From Pempheris klunzingeri (lineage: Eukaryota > Chordata > Actinopteri > Acropomatiformes > Pempheridae), in the NCBI RefSeq assembly GCF_042242105.1, contig NC_092031.1, positions 3,370,175-3,434,174 on the forward strand: DNA of 64,000 bases, written 5' to 3'. The notes under the pieces were generated by a model. The model did not search any database, was not told the DNA's origin, and saw nothing but the letters and a program-made list of their open reading frames with translations. This document shows, piece after piece, positions 47,901-61,628 of this stretch; position 1 is the first letter of the stretch, and each line of letters begins with the position of its first letter. A program made the position numbers and the translations under genes.

Positions 47901-50900
47901 CTTTTTGGGTATAAAACGTTTTGGGGTTGATGCCTCGGCTGGCAGCAGCAAAACAGGCTGTAATGTAATCCTTTAGGGCAATTAAGTAGATCCACTAAAT
48001 GGGCTTATTTTTGCCACTGACAGGCTCAGATTGTTATTTGAAGAGTCTGACAACATTAAATGGAGGATCTTTACAGAGATTGTCCTGTAAAATCTGTTGT
48101 ATTTGACCAGAAACAGCCGTTATATCACCCTCTTCGAAGCAAACAGACTCCATTGAAGACAACAGTAGTTTTTCCTCACAGATCCTGGGAGGTTCTGGTC
48201 TACCGCTGCCTCTACTGATTAGTTTGTTTGTGTTATTGTGTGACTTTGGCGTTTCAGTGGGTTAGTTCGGATCCAACACAATATTTGTGTAACACACAAT
48301 AACACAAACAATCATCAGCAAATTACTCTTATTGCCAATGGAGTCTTGTTGAATTACTCCCAATGTAATCCTGTCTTCTCTGGAAAACAACAACAACAGT
48401 ACTACTAAAACCATCTGCACACTCTTCATGATGACTTACACCAAACCAGAATTCTTCTGAAGCTTCCTCTTGAGCCACACGAACTCGCTGTAGCGCCGAC
48501 GCACGCAGGACGTCTTGGCTGTGAAGGCTTTACTGTTGGTCTGGGAATGAAAGAAATGCATCTATTACAGTCAATAATACAACATTATACTGAGGCAATG
48601 CAAAGTCCCATTAAAAAAGGGGAACGGATCACAGAAAAAGACCAAAAACCATCAAAATCTGGCTGGTTTAGCACATTTTAGTGGATAAGAGAAGTGGATG
48701 TAGCCTCCAGGTCTGAGAGGAGTCCAGCAGGGGGCGACTCCACTGGCCCCAAACAGAAGTCTGATTGGATGGAAGTCAATGAGAATAAGTATTGAGCCTA
48801 TTTCTCACTTGAGACACTTTCCTAATGAGTTTTATGGTCTCAGTCATGAGTTTCAGGGCTTCAACACAGCATGATACTCATTTAAATAATCACCATAAAG
48901 CAGGGTCGGCTTTAGGGCCGGGCTACCTTGTGACTAACCAATAAGAGGTGGGTCACGCCCAAACATAACCAATCAGAGGCAGGGGGGGGGAAACAACAAC
49001 AAAGCATCACTTCTAGTTCCAAAAAAACAAAATGGCTTTAAAACCAAACTCAAGGCTTCAACATGGCGATTCACAATCCAACATGGCGGCTACGCTACAG
49101 ATGGTTTATTATTAATGGCTCATATGTTCCACCTATCAGGGTGCACTTATGTCACTCAAGGTTCCTCTTGTGCCGAGTTAACAAGCTCCTCCAACTCTTA
49201 ATTCTAAAAAAAACCCAACTTCCTCTGGTCCTAAAGCATCCATGTTCCTCCATTACCACGAGCACGCACTAGTTTACTTTAACTCAATCACATGGTCCTG
49301 GTTCCCCCAAATACTCACTACAGCATCAAACGTGTTTCAATCCGCAGCTGAAAATAGTCCAACAAAAGCACTATTTAATCCTCGTTGAGAGACGTTTGGT
49401 AAAAACTACAGCGAGCAGCAGTTTTGGGAAATTACAGAGCCTTTTAAAAAAATAAAAGTATATATTTTCAACCCATTTTCAAACATTTAAATCTTCGGTA
49501 GAGAAGTCAGAAAGCAGTGAGAGACGGACAAACACACTGTTGGTCTTTTCATGCCATTTGTTGACAATTAGAAAACAATTTATTCATTAATCTTGTCAAT
49601 TATTTGGGATAAATGTTTGTGTGGACCGACTCGTGCTGCAGCTGTTCAACTTAAGTATTATCACATGTCAGATTTGCTCCAGTGCCGAAGGACAGTCCAC
49701 TGATGTTTGCATAACAAACGACCCTCAGACGGGCCGTAATCAATTACAAGCAGCTTTGGTCACATTCCCACGTCACCACCAGCACACCATACCTCCCTTG
49801 TTTCAATCAATTCAGCTGAAGCCACAGAAAACACAGTTGGTGGTCAAATATTTAAAAAAAAAACCTTCACCGCAGAAAATCAATCAGCAACTATTTTAAC
49901 ATATGAATAATTATTTCAATCATTTGCTGGATCCAGCTCCTCAAATGTGAGTTTATTTAATACACACAGACTGTATATAAAGGTGGACGACGTCAAAGAT
50001 CCTCTATAATTATAATAATAACTGCCAATATGTATGAAATGGTCTTCACTTCCTGTCTACTGAGTGGGCGTGGCCGCTGAGCTACAGTTGTTTAGTATTT
50101 TAATTAATTTTAATATAACTCAGTCATTTTGCAGGTCGTTATTCTCAAAAGTTTATCTGCTGATTTACAGGCGTCTCTTTTACAAAGTGAGTCTGTAAAA
50201 AAAAAAAGTCTTTCTGGACCCAATGGTAAAAAATGTAAAATAACTTTTCCCCAAACATGGTTTTCTGTGATTTTAGTTCTTAAAACACTGATGTTTGTTC
50301 TCAGTTTGATTTTGACTAATCATTTCTGTGTGTGATGTTATTCCAGCTGACCTGTTTTTAGTAATCGAAGATGTATCTGTAACTTTAGATAATCACGATT
50401 TTCTGTTTCAAATCGACAAAATGAGTCGTTCTGTGATGGAGCCCTGATCACAGACTCTAAATGACCTATGGGACCAACGGAAATATGGGGAATTACAAAA
50501 GCTGTCTTTTAAAAAATATATATTTTCTGATATTTTATGGACAAAACGATACATTGGCTTATTGAGAAATCTGCAGAATTACCGATGACTGAATGGCTGT
50601 TATTGTTAAAAACAGATTGAGTCGTGTTTAGGTGTCTTTATTTTTTTTAGCAAATCTGAAATAATCTGTACAAATATTAATTCAAGTGTTTTAAACTAGG
50701 TTGAAAATTTCAGACAACAGTTGAAGCAAGCAAAAGCAGTGAGGAGTGAATCTAGAAAATCTGCTGGTTTGAACTGTCTGGATTTCTAATTTCTAACATT
50801 TTAGGGGTTCACATTCACCCATGAACAACAACAGCATGTTGCCACAAACAAAACGAATCATGTGAGGTCGTGTGATCAATGCGTCCTATTTCATGAGTCA

Positions 50901-52291
50901 ACACCCACCCACGTCCGTGTAGGCATGAAATCTTGCTGCTGACACAGCGCTCCTCAACACACGGCCCAGACAACAACATCAACTCCTGTCCAAACAAAAT
51001 GTAAGGAATGTATCGGCTGCACACTCAGTGGTTTATAAAGATGGGAGTTCAGCTGAAAACGGGCCTTCCTAAGGTTGGTAGTCGTATCTGCGGCTCCAGG
51101 TTATTTAATCCTCCAGTTACCTTCCCATAAGCTTAGAAAACTAAGTGTGTAGATTAGTGTCAAAAACTAGTACCAGTAATTCTTAACTGGTGAGAAACTC
51201 TTTCCAAGTATAATGTAATTGTCACATTTTAAAGAATTGTTGCATATTTTGAGTTCGAAATGACTAATTAATATAAAAACTTCTGTAATTTGTCCATCAG
51301 ATTCACCACCCACCAGACTCAATTAACAAAAACAGTAATTTTACCTCACAGAACACAGGGGTGGCTGGTCTACTACTGCCGAGTTCAATTAGTTTCTTCA
51401 TGTTATTGTGTGTTACACTAATATGGTGTTGGATCCAAATTAACGCTTTAAAACATCAAAGTCACACAATAAACAAACAAACTAACTGATTAAGACAGCA
51501 GTAGACCAGAACCCCTGTGTAAAATTCCTGTTTTTGTCAATGGAGTCTGGTGGGTTTGAATGGCACACTTCTAACTGCTGTTGTGGTGCTTTACTCATAA
51601 CTAACATGTCTTTTTTTAATGGTTTTAATACATTTCTATATGAACTCTGTGTGCTGTTGATTATTTTCCAGATGTAATCTTAGAAAATAGTGAAAAATGT
51701 CCCCTCAGTTTTCCAGAGCTTACTGATATAGGTATTGTCTAAAGAATATTCAACTTACAATTAAGTAAAACAATGAAAGGAGCAAAGTTTCACATTGGAG
51801 AAGCTGTAAGCAGAGAAAGTTTGACCTGTCTGAAAGTGATCTGATGTGAAGTGTCAATACTCACATGTAGGAATATTTTATAATCCACATATGAATTCCA
51901 GGAGCCTTCGTTCTGAATGCGGGGATCTTGGACCCGCACTGCAACAAACTCCTGAGAGACAGAAACAAAGTCAGTGTTTCACAACTTCTACTGGCACAAA
52001 AAAACCCTGCTGTGGCGCTTGTGAATGTGTTTTTTTCTGTATCACAGTTAAACCGTGAGATTGTAATCTACCATCTCTCCAAACAGATGAAGTTCCTCAA
52101 ATGCCCTTCAACACATAAATGGAGGTATTGTTCTTTGGCATTTGTAAAAAGGAACTTAAAAAATGGAGCTTAGACATTTTAGGGGTTTTATCAACACAAG
52201 AACACACAATAAAAACTGTTACAGCGATTTAATGTTAAAAAAAAAAAAAGAGCAGGAAGTTACTTACATCTTCTTCTTGATTACTGATCAT
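44940..52291 (-). CDS. snx11: Sorting nexin-11, with extended acidic C-tail
   Basis: Coding exons in transcript order are 52291-52268, 51951-51865, 48540-48440, 47358-47263, 47143-46919 and 46167-44940, all GT-AG and in frame, giving 586 residues. The start MISNQEED aligns with the short N-terminus of mammalian SNX11. A PX domain spans about residues 10-125: [56 protein letters not shown]. The extended-PX helices follow ([20 protein letters not shown]). The family binds PI3P on endosomes and affects endosome trafficking. The last exon encodes about 409 residues rich in Asp, Glu and Ser with no visible domain, whereas human SNX11 totals about 270. A noncoding first exon ends at 53378. It is transcribed toward skap1 and away from cbx1. 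SNX10 is excluded by synteny and sequence. Confidence 0.9.
46280..46545. repeat. Dispersed teleost repeat (family B), snx11 intron
   Basis: 'ctactgacagattcagattg', 'ttctgacaacattatgg' and 'cagaaacaactgtattgctc' match the same landmarks in the copy at 47930-48370. Confidence 0.55.
47930..48370. repeat. Dispersed teleost repeat (family B), long copy
   Basis: It runs from 'cctcggctggcagcagc' through 'gccactgacaggctcagatt', 'aacagactccattgaagac', 'ggttctggtctaccgctgcc' and 'ttagtttgtttgtgttattg' to an inverted counterpart 'ccaatggagtcttgttg'. It is part of snx11 intron 4, just downstream of the 48540-48440 exon in transcript order. Confidence 0.6.
48690..49100. repeat. Dispersed teleost repeat carrying a CTCF-like core
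   Basis: 'gatgtagcctccaggtctga', 'ccagcagggggcgactccac', 'tgattggatggaagtcaatg', 'agggtcggctttagggcc' and 'aaccaatcagaggcag' are landmarks of a common fish interspersed repeat. It lies in an snx11 intron. Confidence 0.6.
50455..50620. repeat. Short diverged piece of family A repeat
   Basis: 'gatattttatggacaaaacg-atacat' and 'attgagaaatctgcagaatt' resemble the right half of family A. It lies in an snx11 intron. Low certainty. Confidence 0.4.
51290..51560. repeat. Palindromic element related to family B
   Basis: The left arm (about 51308-51410: 'ccaccagactcaatt', 'aaaaacagtaattttac', 'ggtctactactgc') is inverted in the right arm (about 51475-51555: 'cagcagtagacc', 'ttcctgtttttgtcaatgg', 'agtctggtgg'). 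It has MITE-like geometry with no coding capacity and lies in an snx11 intron. Confidence 0.65.
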
Positions 52292-53378
52292 CCTACCGAG
52301 TGCTGCACTGCAAATAAAGGAGCAATCAGTGAGGGGAGAGTTCAATAAACGGGATCAAAAGCTCAGAGCGCCTTCGTCTTCTATGGTGTTGTCATGATCG
52401 GGTGACTCATCCTCAAAAAAAGAAGCTGGTCAGCGAAAACCAGCTGAGTCACTCAGGCGTTTCTCTTCACCACTCAGACCCACTCAGAGCTTTTTATCTG
52501 CAGGACTTGCAGCAGTTTGAGGCTCTTTGCTGTTCTGTAACATCATATGTTGGCAGCGACGTTCTGCACAGCAGGTAGACCAAGATTCCTCACACCAGTG
52601 ACGCACAGACACGTTGTTGTGTTTTCATTACAAGTCAAATGGTTAATCAATTAGTAGTAAAATGTCAGAAAACAGAGAGGTGGTGTCTCTGAGCAGCTTT
52701 TGTCGTCTGCAAAATAAAAGGTTGCATTTATGGCGAAGAAGCTCAAACCTTTTTCACTGATAAATAACTGAAATAATCATATAAAAACAGCTGTGGACTA
52801 ATTTTATGATGGTGTCAGATATTCACTTTGTTCTTATTCATTTGCTGAATGTGTGGATTGGACTCTGCATAAAATCCAGATGATGATAAATAAAGAAACG
52901 TGTCAGTAAAGGTCAAAATCCACGTGCTTATGCAACAGATCTAATCTGAAGTGAGGACGATAAAAAACAAACTAAATCTAATAAAAAAATTTTGCTCATA
53001 AAATTTAGGGAACACAAATACAGCAAGAAGTAAATGACTGTGAGAGGTGAAAAAAAAACCAACAACAACAATAGTTTAAAACAAATAAATAAATAAAAAA
53101 ACAAACAGACATGAATTAAATGTAATGATAATTTCCTGTTAAATATTTCAAAGAGAAAGTATTGTAGCTCTGAAGGGCGTTTTCTGACACACCAGTGTGA
53201 GGAAACTTAAAGTTCAGGTGAATAAAATAACATTAAAAGCCCCAAACTTCAGTCCAGGTGTGTTTATCCTCCGTGTGATGACAAATAAAGACTTAGTTAG
53301 TTGTCTGGCCTCACTGATGAGACTTCTGGCTAAAGGAAACATCGGCTAAAAGCTAATCCACGGCGACAACTACTTACT
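52268..53378 (-). other. snx11: snx11 5' UTR segment and first intron
   Basis: The first coding exon extends upstream of the ATG to an acceptor at 52308-52310 (exon start 52307, TTTGCAG|TGCAGC). The upstream noncoding exon ends at 53378 with a perfect GTAAGT donor. The intron (52308-53377) is AT-rich with no further feature. Confidence 0.6.
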
Positions 53379-53600
53379 TTCACTGGGTGAATGTCGGCTG
53401 CTGTGCTCGAGTCCAGCCGCCTGTTGTCGCCTCTGTCCCGCTTGTCGACGTTTCTGTTTTATTTAAGGACAAAAACACCCAAATGCGGAGGCTTGTTTTC
53501 ACGATCGCCTCCTTTCTCCATTTCGCAAGTCACAAGCGCCGCCGCAACGTCATAACGTCATATTTTCGCTTCCGGGTGTGCGTGCGCATGCGTAAGTAAA
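53378..53600 (-). promoter_or_regulatory. snx11: snx11 promoter and noncoding exon 1
   Basis: A CpG-containing stretch holds an NRF1 palindrome TGCGCATGCG (53583-53592), an ETS site CGCTTCCGGG (53567-53576) and two CRE-like ACGTCAT boxes (53547-53553 and 53555-53561). There is no TATA box. Typical of a broadly expressed gene. Transcription probably starts around 53450-53560. Confidence 0.65.
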
Positions 53601-54690
53601 AGGTAGAAAGGGGGCGTGTCACTTTTTCTTTTTTTCCCCCAAATTATAATTTATCTAATTATTTTTTTTAATTAGCTTAACATTTTTAGAAAATTATATA
53701 GTATTTCTTATAAGTGAAATTAAAAAAAATTACAAAAATAGAAATTGTTTAGATTTTAAAATGTACAGTCAGTGTAATTAAAATAAAACACCATTCATAG
53801 TAAGTCAAAATTATGAGTAATGTCAAGTCATGACTTTACTCTGTATCTCTGTATCATGCATTATTACAATCATTAAATAACATCTTCTGCTCAGAAGGAA
53901 TGATGATATATAATCATATATTGTTACGTATACTCATATTTACATATTTTTCTGTGCATAACACACCTGTGCCTATCTAAGTATCCATCCTACCTTGTTG
54001 TTTCCACTGTATGTACATTCATTGTATAGTAATTTTCAATACTCATCTATGCTGTTTGAGTAGGGCGTCCTGCCATACCAATACAAGGCATCAATAGGCC
54101 TATCAATAGCTATAAACTCCTTAAACTGGGGAGATAAGAAAACTTCTTGCACATTAGGCTAAAATTCATTAATTAACAACCAATACATCAAAGAGGTGAA
54201 TCCCTGAATCCACACCATCCCTAAAAGATTAAGGCTCAAATAAAGGGGTACCTGTGATGTTATTTTGTTAATTCTAAGAGGCATTTACACCTCAAAAAAA
54301 CCCGTCCAGAAAATCCAATAAAACCTTTAAATGTACTGACATCCACTTATTCTGGGGTAAACATTTTAAATGCCTGGATACTGAGTATGAATGTCTTAAA
54401 ATATAATTTATTTCCACCACAAAAGCCTTAGATATTCCAAATGAATCTCTCTATCTATGTGTTATTTTTTTATGGACAAATCATCATCCTGATTTAGATT
54501 GAGGTATTTTCCATCTTGTCAGGGTTAAATTAGTGAAAAAAATTAAAGGTGCTGTAATTGATTAGCGTGCCATAACATGTGACGACATTAATCGCCAGAT
54601 TAATCAATAAAACACTGATAATTTACAGTATTCATCCTTTTTTCTGTATCTACCTTGCAGTGATGGATGCTCCGTTGATCCGGTCCGCCG
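53601..54690. other. Intergenic DNA between snx11 and cbx1 promoters
   Basis: A very AT-rich, non-coding stretch of about 1.1 kb. No repeat family or RNA gene could be named with confidence. Confidence 0.6.
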
Positions 54691-55020
54691 CTTGTGCGCG
54701 AACTGCGCAGGCGCAGATCTACACATCATACGCAGGCAGCGGGCCCGCTTCCTGCTATGACGTAGCGCACATCCACATGTTTTATGAATCAGTGAAGCTG
54801 CGGCAGCCCAGTTTTTTTCTTCTTCTCTCAGACCAGACGAAGGGGCGGAAACGACACATTTGATTGTAGATAAACTAGCGGCTCTGCATTTTCACAACAA
54901 ATCAGGACAAACAGCGACGTTATCACCTCATAATTGCGAGGAAAAAAAAAGAGGCTGTCGGGTTGTTTAAATTCTATTCGGGAGGAAGTTATATTTAAAA
55001 AAAAAAATTGTAATTCATCG
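54691..55020 (+). promoter_or_regulatory. cbx1: cbx1 promoter and noncoding exon 1
   Basis: A CpG-rich stretch has an NRF1-like TGCGCAGGCGCA (54704-54715) and a CRE-like TGACGT (54758-54763), with no TATA box. A strong donor ATTCATCG|GTGAGT at 55021 would end a noncoding first exon spliced to the acceptor at 55811-55813. Confidence 0.6.
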
Positions 55021-55840
55021 GTGAGTTTAATTTTCATCTTCCCTCCAAACGTCTTTTCTCGGTTAACGTTTGATTGTGCACGAGACTACCGTTAGGCTAA
55101 CAGTGAATGTGAATGTGTCCACCGGGGATGGAGACCGACATTAGCGGTGTCCGGTGTGTGAGTCAGCCAGGATCCACGCTTTGAGTGGCCGTAAATAATC
55201 AGAATAATCGACAGACATCATCCCACAGTGTGTTACATTAGCTTAGATGCTAACGCGAAAGCAATATGGAGGAGGCACCAGCTAGCTGCTAGCTGCTAAC
55301 TGAGGGTCCCTTCGAGGCTTTGTCGTGCGGGGTTTTCTTCTTTTTGCTGGCTAGCATTAGCAACCAACTCCCCCCCCCTTGTTAAACTGAGAACACCCTG
55401 TGTATCCACCCACCACGGTGATGCTAATTTACAGCATCCAGTCTGGGTGTATTTGACCATCAGGTAAAATTTCCACACTATCGCCTCAGGTGTTGCAAAG
55501 CTCCTGTGGGCTGATCCTGATGCTGGCAGCCTCAGGATCACACCTGGTGAGCAACACCGAGGCTGCCACCCTCTGCAGGTGTCTTTTTTTGAAAAGGAAA
55601 GGTGATCAGTGAGGCAACAGTGACCCCTCATCCCCTTAGAGATCCAGTGAGTTTTGTATGTACATGGGGAACTTCAGGCAGATTAGACAGAAGATGGTAA
55701 TCCATGATAGAGGTTGAAATAATCTGGTGATCTGCATGGCCTCACATTGATACCCATGTGTCTGTTCAATAAAATCTCCAATGCTGTTTTCTCCTCTCTT
55801 CCACGTTGACCAGGAACCTGCTGGTCCCCAGGTCTACCTG

Positions 55841-58554
<2,714 letters not shown>

Positions 58555-59120
58555 CCCAGGACAAAAGGGGCAGGGGGAAAGAAAAAAAATTGTAGTTTTC
58601 AACATCATTGTACTTTGGAAAGGGGATTTTGGGGGGTCTGGGATTTGGGGGGCAGAGACAAGCAAGACACCCTCGGACTCATTCGTGTTTTGGTGTATCA
58701 CTCATTTGACTCTACTTTGATCTGGATGTAATCTGACTTGTATATATGATTCAGACTTGCTTGACAAAACGCAGCCCAATTGAAAAGTTCGACACAGTGT
58801 TCATTTTCAGCTTCCACTCCAGTTTTAAGAAGCGACTTCAGCTTCATTCTCACATTTGGTCCAGTGTTCATCTTTCTATGACATTGTTTCAGTGAGGTGG
58901 TTCTTTGATTTCATTATCGTGCCCTTATTTTTAATTTTTTTTTTTTTTTTTTTCTTGATTCATTGGTGCCTTTTGAGGGCAAAACTACATCTTAGCTGTT
59001 TCTTAGGACTTGTTTGGTGTATCAGTGATTCATTTGGTCATTGGTAATCTTTGTAGTGTTTTTCATTGTCATGTCTTGCTTGTCGGTTTTGGAGAATAAA
59101 CCACTTTTTGTTACTGTGCT
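58555..59120 (+). other. cbx1: cbx1 3' UTR and poly(A) signal
   Basis: A T-rich non-coding stretch follows the TAA stop. A single well-placed AATAAA at 59095-59100 is followed by 'ttttgttactgtgctgtttc', a good GT-rich downstream element. Confidence 0.75.
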
Positions 59121-59480
59121 GTTTCACCGCGGTGTCACTTTCAGTCTAGCAGGATTATTACTCATCAGGGCCGCAGCTATCGTAGATTCTTCTTCTGATT
59201 GTTTTCCCCTTTAATCAATTAATTGTTTGATCTGTGAAACACCAAAAAAAGGAAAAAATTCTTGTTTTGCTCTACAAGCAGTAAAAAAAACCTCTTAAAA
59301 TAAGTAATCGAATATCGTTTTATCTAGTTTTGATGTTGATGGTGCTGAAGCTGGTTTCAAAATGCAACATTTCTTAATTAGAACTAAATTAAAACCTGAA
59401 ACATGGACCTGTCGCCGGCGTTTTGGAGCCCTTGTTGCATGTTGTAACGCACCATTCATGACAACTAGAACACAAGAGTC
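59121..59480. other. Short tail-to-tail spacer between cbx1 and nfe2l1
   Basis: About 360 bp with a family A-like fragment (about 59165-59260, 'ggccgcagct' ... 'ttaatcaattaattg') and no gene. Confidence 0.5.
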
Positions 59481-61628
59481 ACAGGTGAAAATAAAAACAC
59501 TTTATTAATCAATAAAAACAATTCTTGATTGCCAGCAAATATCTCAAAACAGAGGGGAATACATCCAAACTCAAAGCAGAGGGTGAGACCGTTATGGAGA
59601 CATTTGACAAACTACATAAATCATGAAAAACACAAAACATGAAAATATTTACAGAACGAGACGGACAAAAAAAGTGCACTAAGTAGTAGCCGTACTAAGT
59701 AGTTGGTGTCGCACTGGGTTACACTGAAGTGAATGTTAACCAGAGTTTCATGCCTGAATATCACATTTAATGAGGACGTTTCTCATTTCAAAACTATTTT
59801 TTGGACATCATCTTAATGTTGCGAGCTCTGTTCAGCCTCTTGTAAATATTCTAGCCTAACTACTATCTCATCTGCAACGACTGACCTGTTTTTTGTCTTT
59901 TTAGAAAGAGGGTGATGTAACATGTACTGACAAACTTCATTCAAACAGACAAGTAATAGCACTTCTACTTTGAGAACGTCTTTTTTTCCCTCCAGTTCTC
60001 AAAACATTTAAAAGTGGAGATAATGAGATCGTGAAATAAAGGCATTCAAATCAAAGTGGCCGAAACACGCGCCGTCGTTTCACACATTCAGATAACTTTT
60101 ATCTCATGGTAATAACTTGGCTCACTTTGTTATCAACACAAAAACTGAAGAACACAGGGCTCGTAATATTCAAGCCAACGCCTCGGCTTTACAGCAGTGA
60201 AAAAAATCTGCCTCCAGTGGCTTTCAGGTGGGCAAGATTGGCAAATAAGTTACTAAGAAGGGGTATTGCTACACCACAGCCATAAATGAGCCTGTTTTAA
60301 GGTAACGCTTAAAATGAGGCGTCCAAGAGGAAAGACAAAAAAACAAATAATCTGTAAATATGATCTGTGACAGCCGGGAGTCGGTAACCGTTTGGGATCC
60401 TCCACAGCTCCTGGCTCGTCACAGCATCTTCAACTCCTCTTATGATTACAGGCTTTGCGCAAAGATTTCAAACAAACAAAGAGGGTGTAGACTTTTACAT
60501 AAAGCTGATGTGGCTAGACCTATAACCTTGCTTATACTACAGATTATGAACAGTTAATAAGAGCCTTCCTAAACGCAGCTCCCGTATTTAAACCTGCAGC
60601 GAAGGAATAGCGACAGACACGGCAAAATGCATATAGCCAAGCCTTTTAAAGACAAATTACAGTGCTATGTATAATTTATAAGGAAGCTGATACACTTAGC
60701 AATGCGGTGTGCCTCCTCCCCAAAACATCCATCTGCTCCTCTCTCAGGACTTCACCCCCCCCCACCCAGGCCTCTTTTTAGCAGCGGCCGGCCCGGGAAC
60801 ACTCAGCCTCCGACTCTTCCCTTCGCTCAACATCCTCCTTTCCTCGCAGCGAGCCCCAAACTCGTCAGGGCCTCCTAAACTTATCGACAAACTGACTCAA
60901 AAACTGGAATTTGCGATTACAAACCTACAGAATTAGAGTGCAGTGTTTGAGCGTTTAAGATGTATTCAGATCAAGTGATGTGCACCATACAACCTTTGGT
61001 TAGTATAGGTGTTAATGGCATCCTAAAATGATGGACTTCCTTTAGCCTTTGGTATCTAAACTCTCACAACCGTCGATGCTGTTCTTTGCCTGCAGATTTG
61101 CAACCTAAAAGCCTCAGTGACTATGAAAATCACTACAGGTCTCCAGGGTGGGATGTGATCTGCAAGTCCTTTAAAACCTTCCGTGCATAGGTAATCCAAC
61201 CGTCCTTGTTGACAGTGTTCTTTCGCTCCCACTTTTCTCGATTATCAGTCCCACGTTTTACCTTACAAATCTTCTCCGTCCTCAGTGGTTTGGTGCAAAA
61301 GGATCAAGAGCAGCTAAAATTTTTCTAATAGCTCATTTTATGTCCTTTTATATCCCTCTTCTCTCCTTGCTTATTGTTTTCCCCCCATCTAAATAATGAA
61401 ATATCAGTACTCAAACGAAGAGCTACTTCTGCTTCAAAGTTGTTTCCAGGAAAATAATGTAGGAACAGAATGAAAAGGGAGAAACTAACGCAGGAAGAGT
61501 AGTCAACAATGCCATTTTTCTACTCACCAGAATTCTTCTTAAAGGAAAAAAGGACATCTCTCTTGCATCTGCAGAAATCTTTCTTATTGATTTAGCAAAG
61601 TTATAGAATAAACAGCAGTTTGCACCCC
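59481..61628 (-). other. nfe2l1: nfe2l1 3' UTR and poly(A) signal
   Basis: On the minus strand an AATAAA at 59506-59501 follows the nfe2l1 stop codon by about 2.1 kb, consistent with the long 3' UTR usual for this gene. No coding frame on the plus strand is convincing. Confidence 0.6.
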
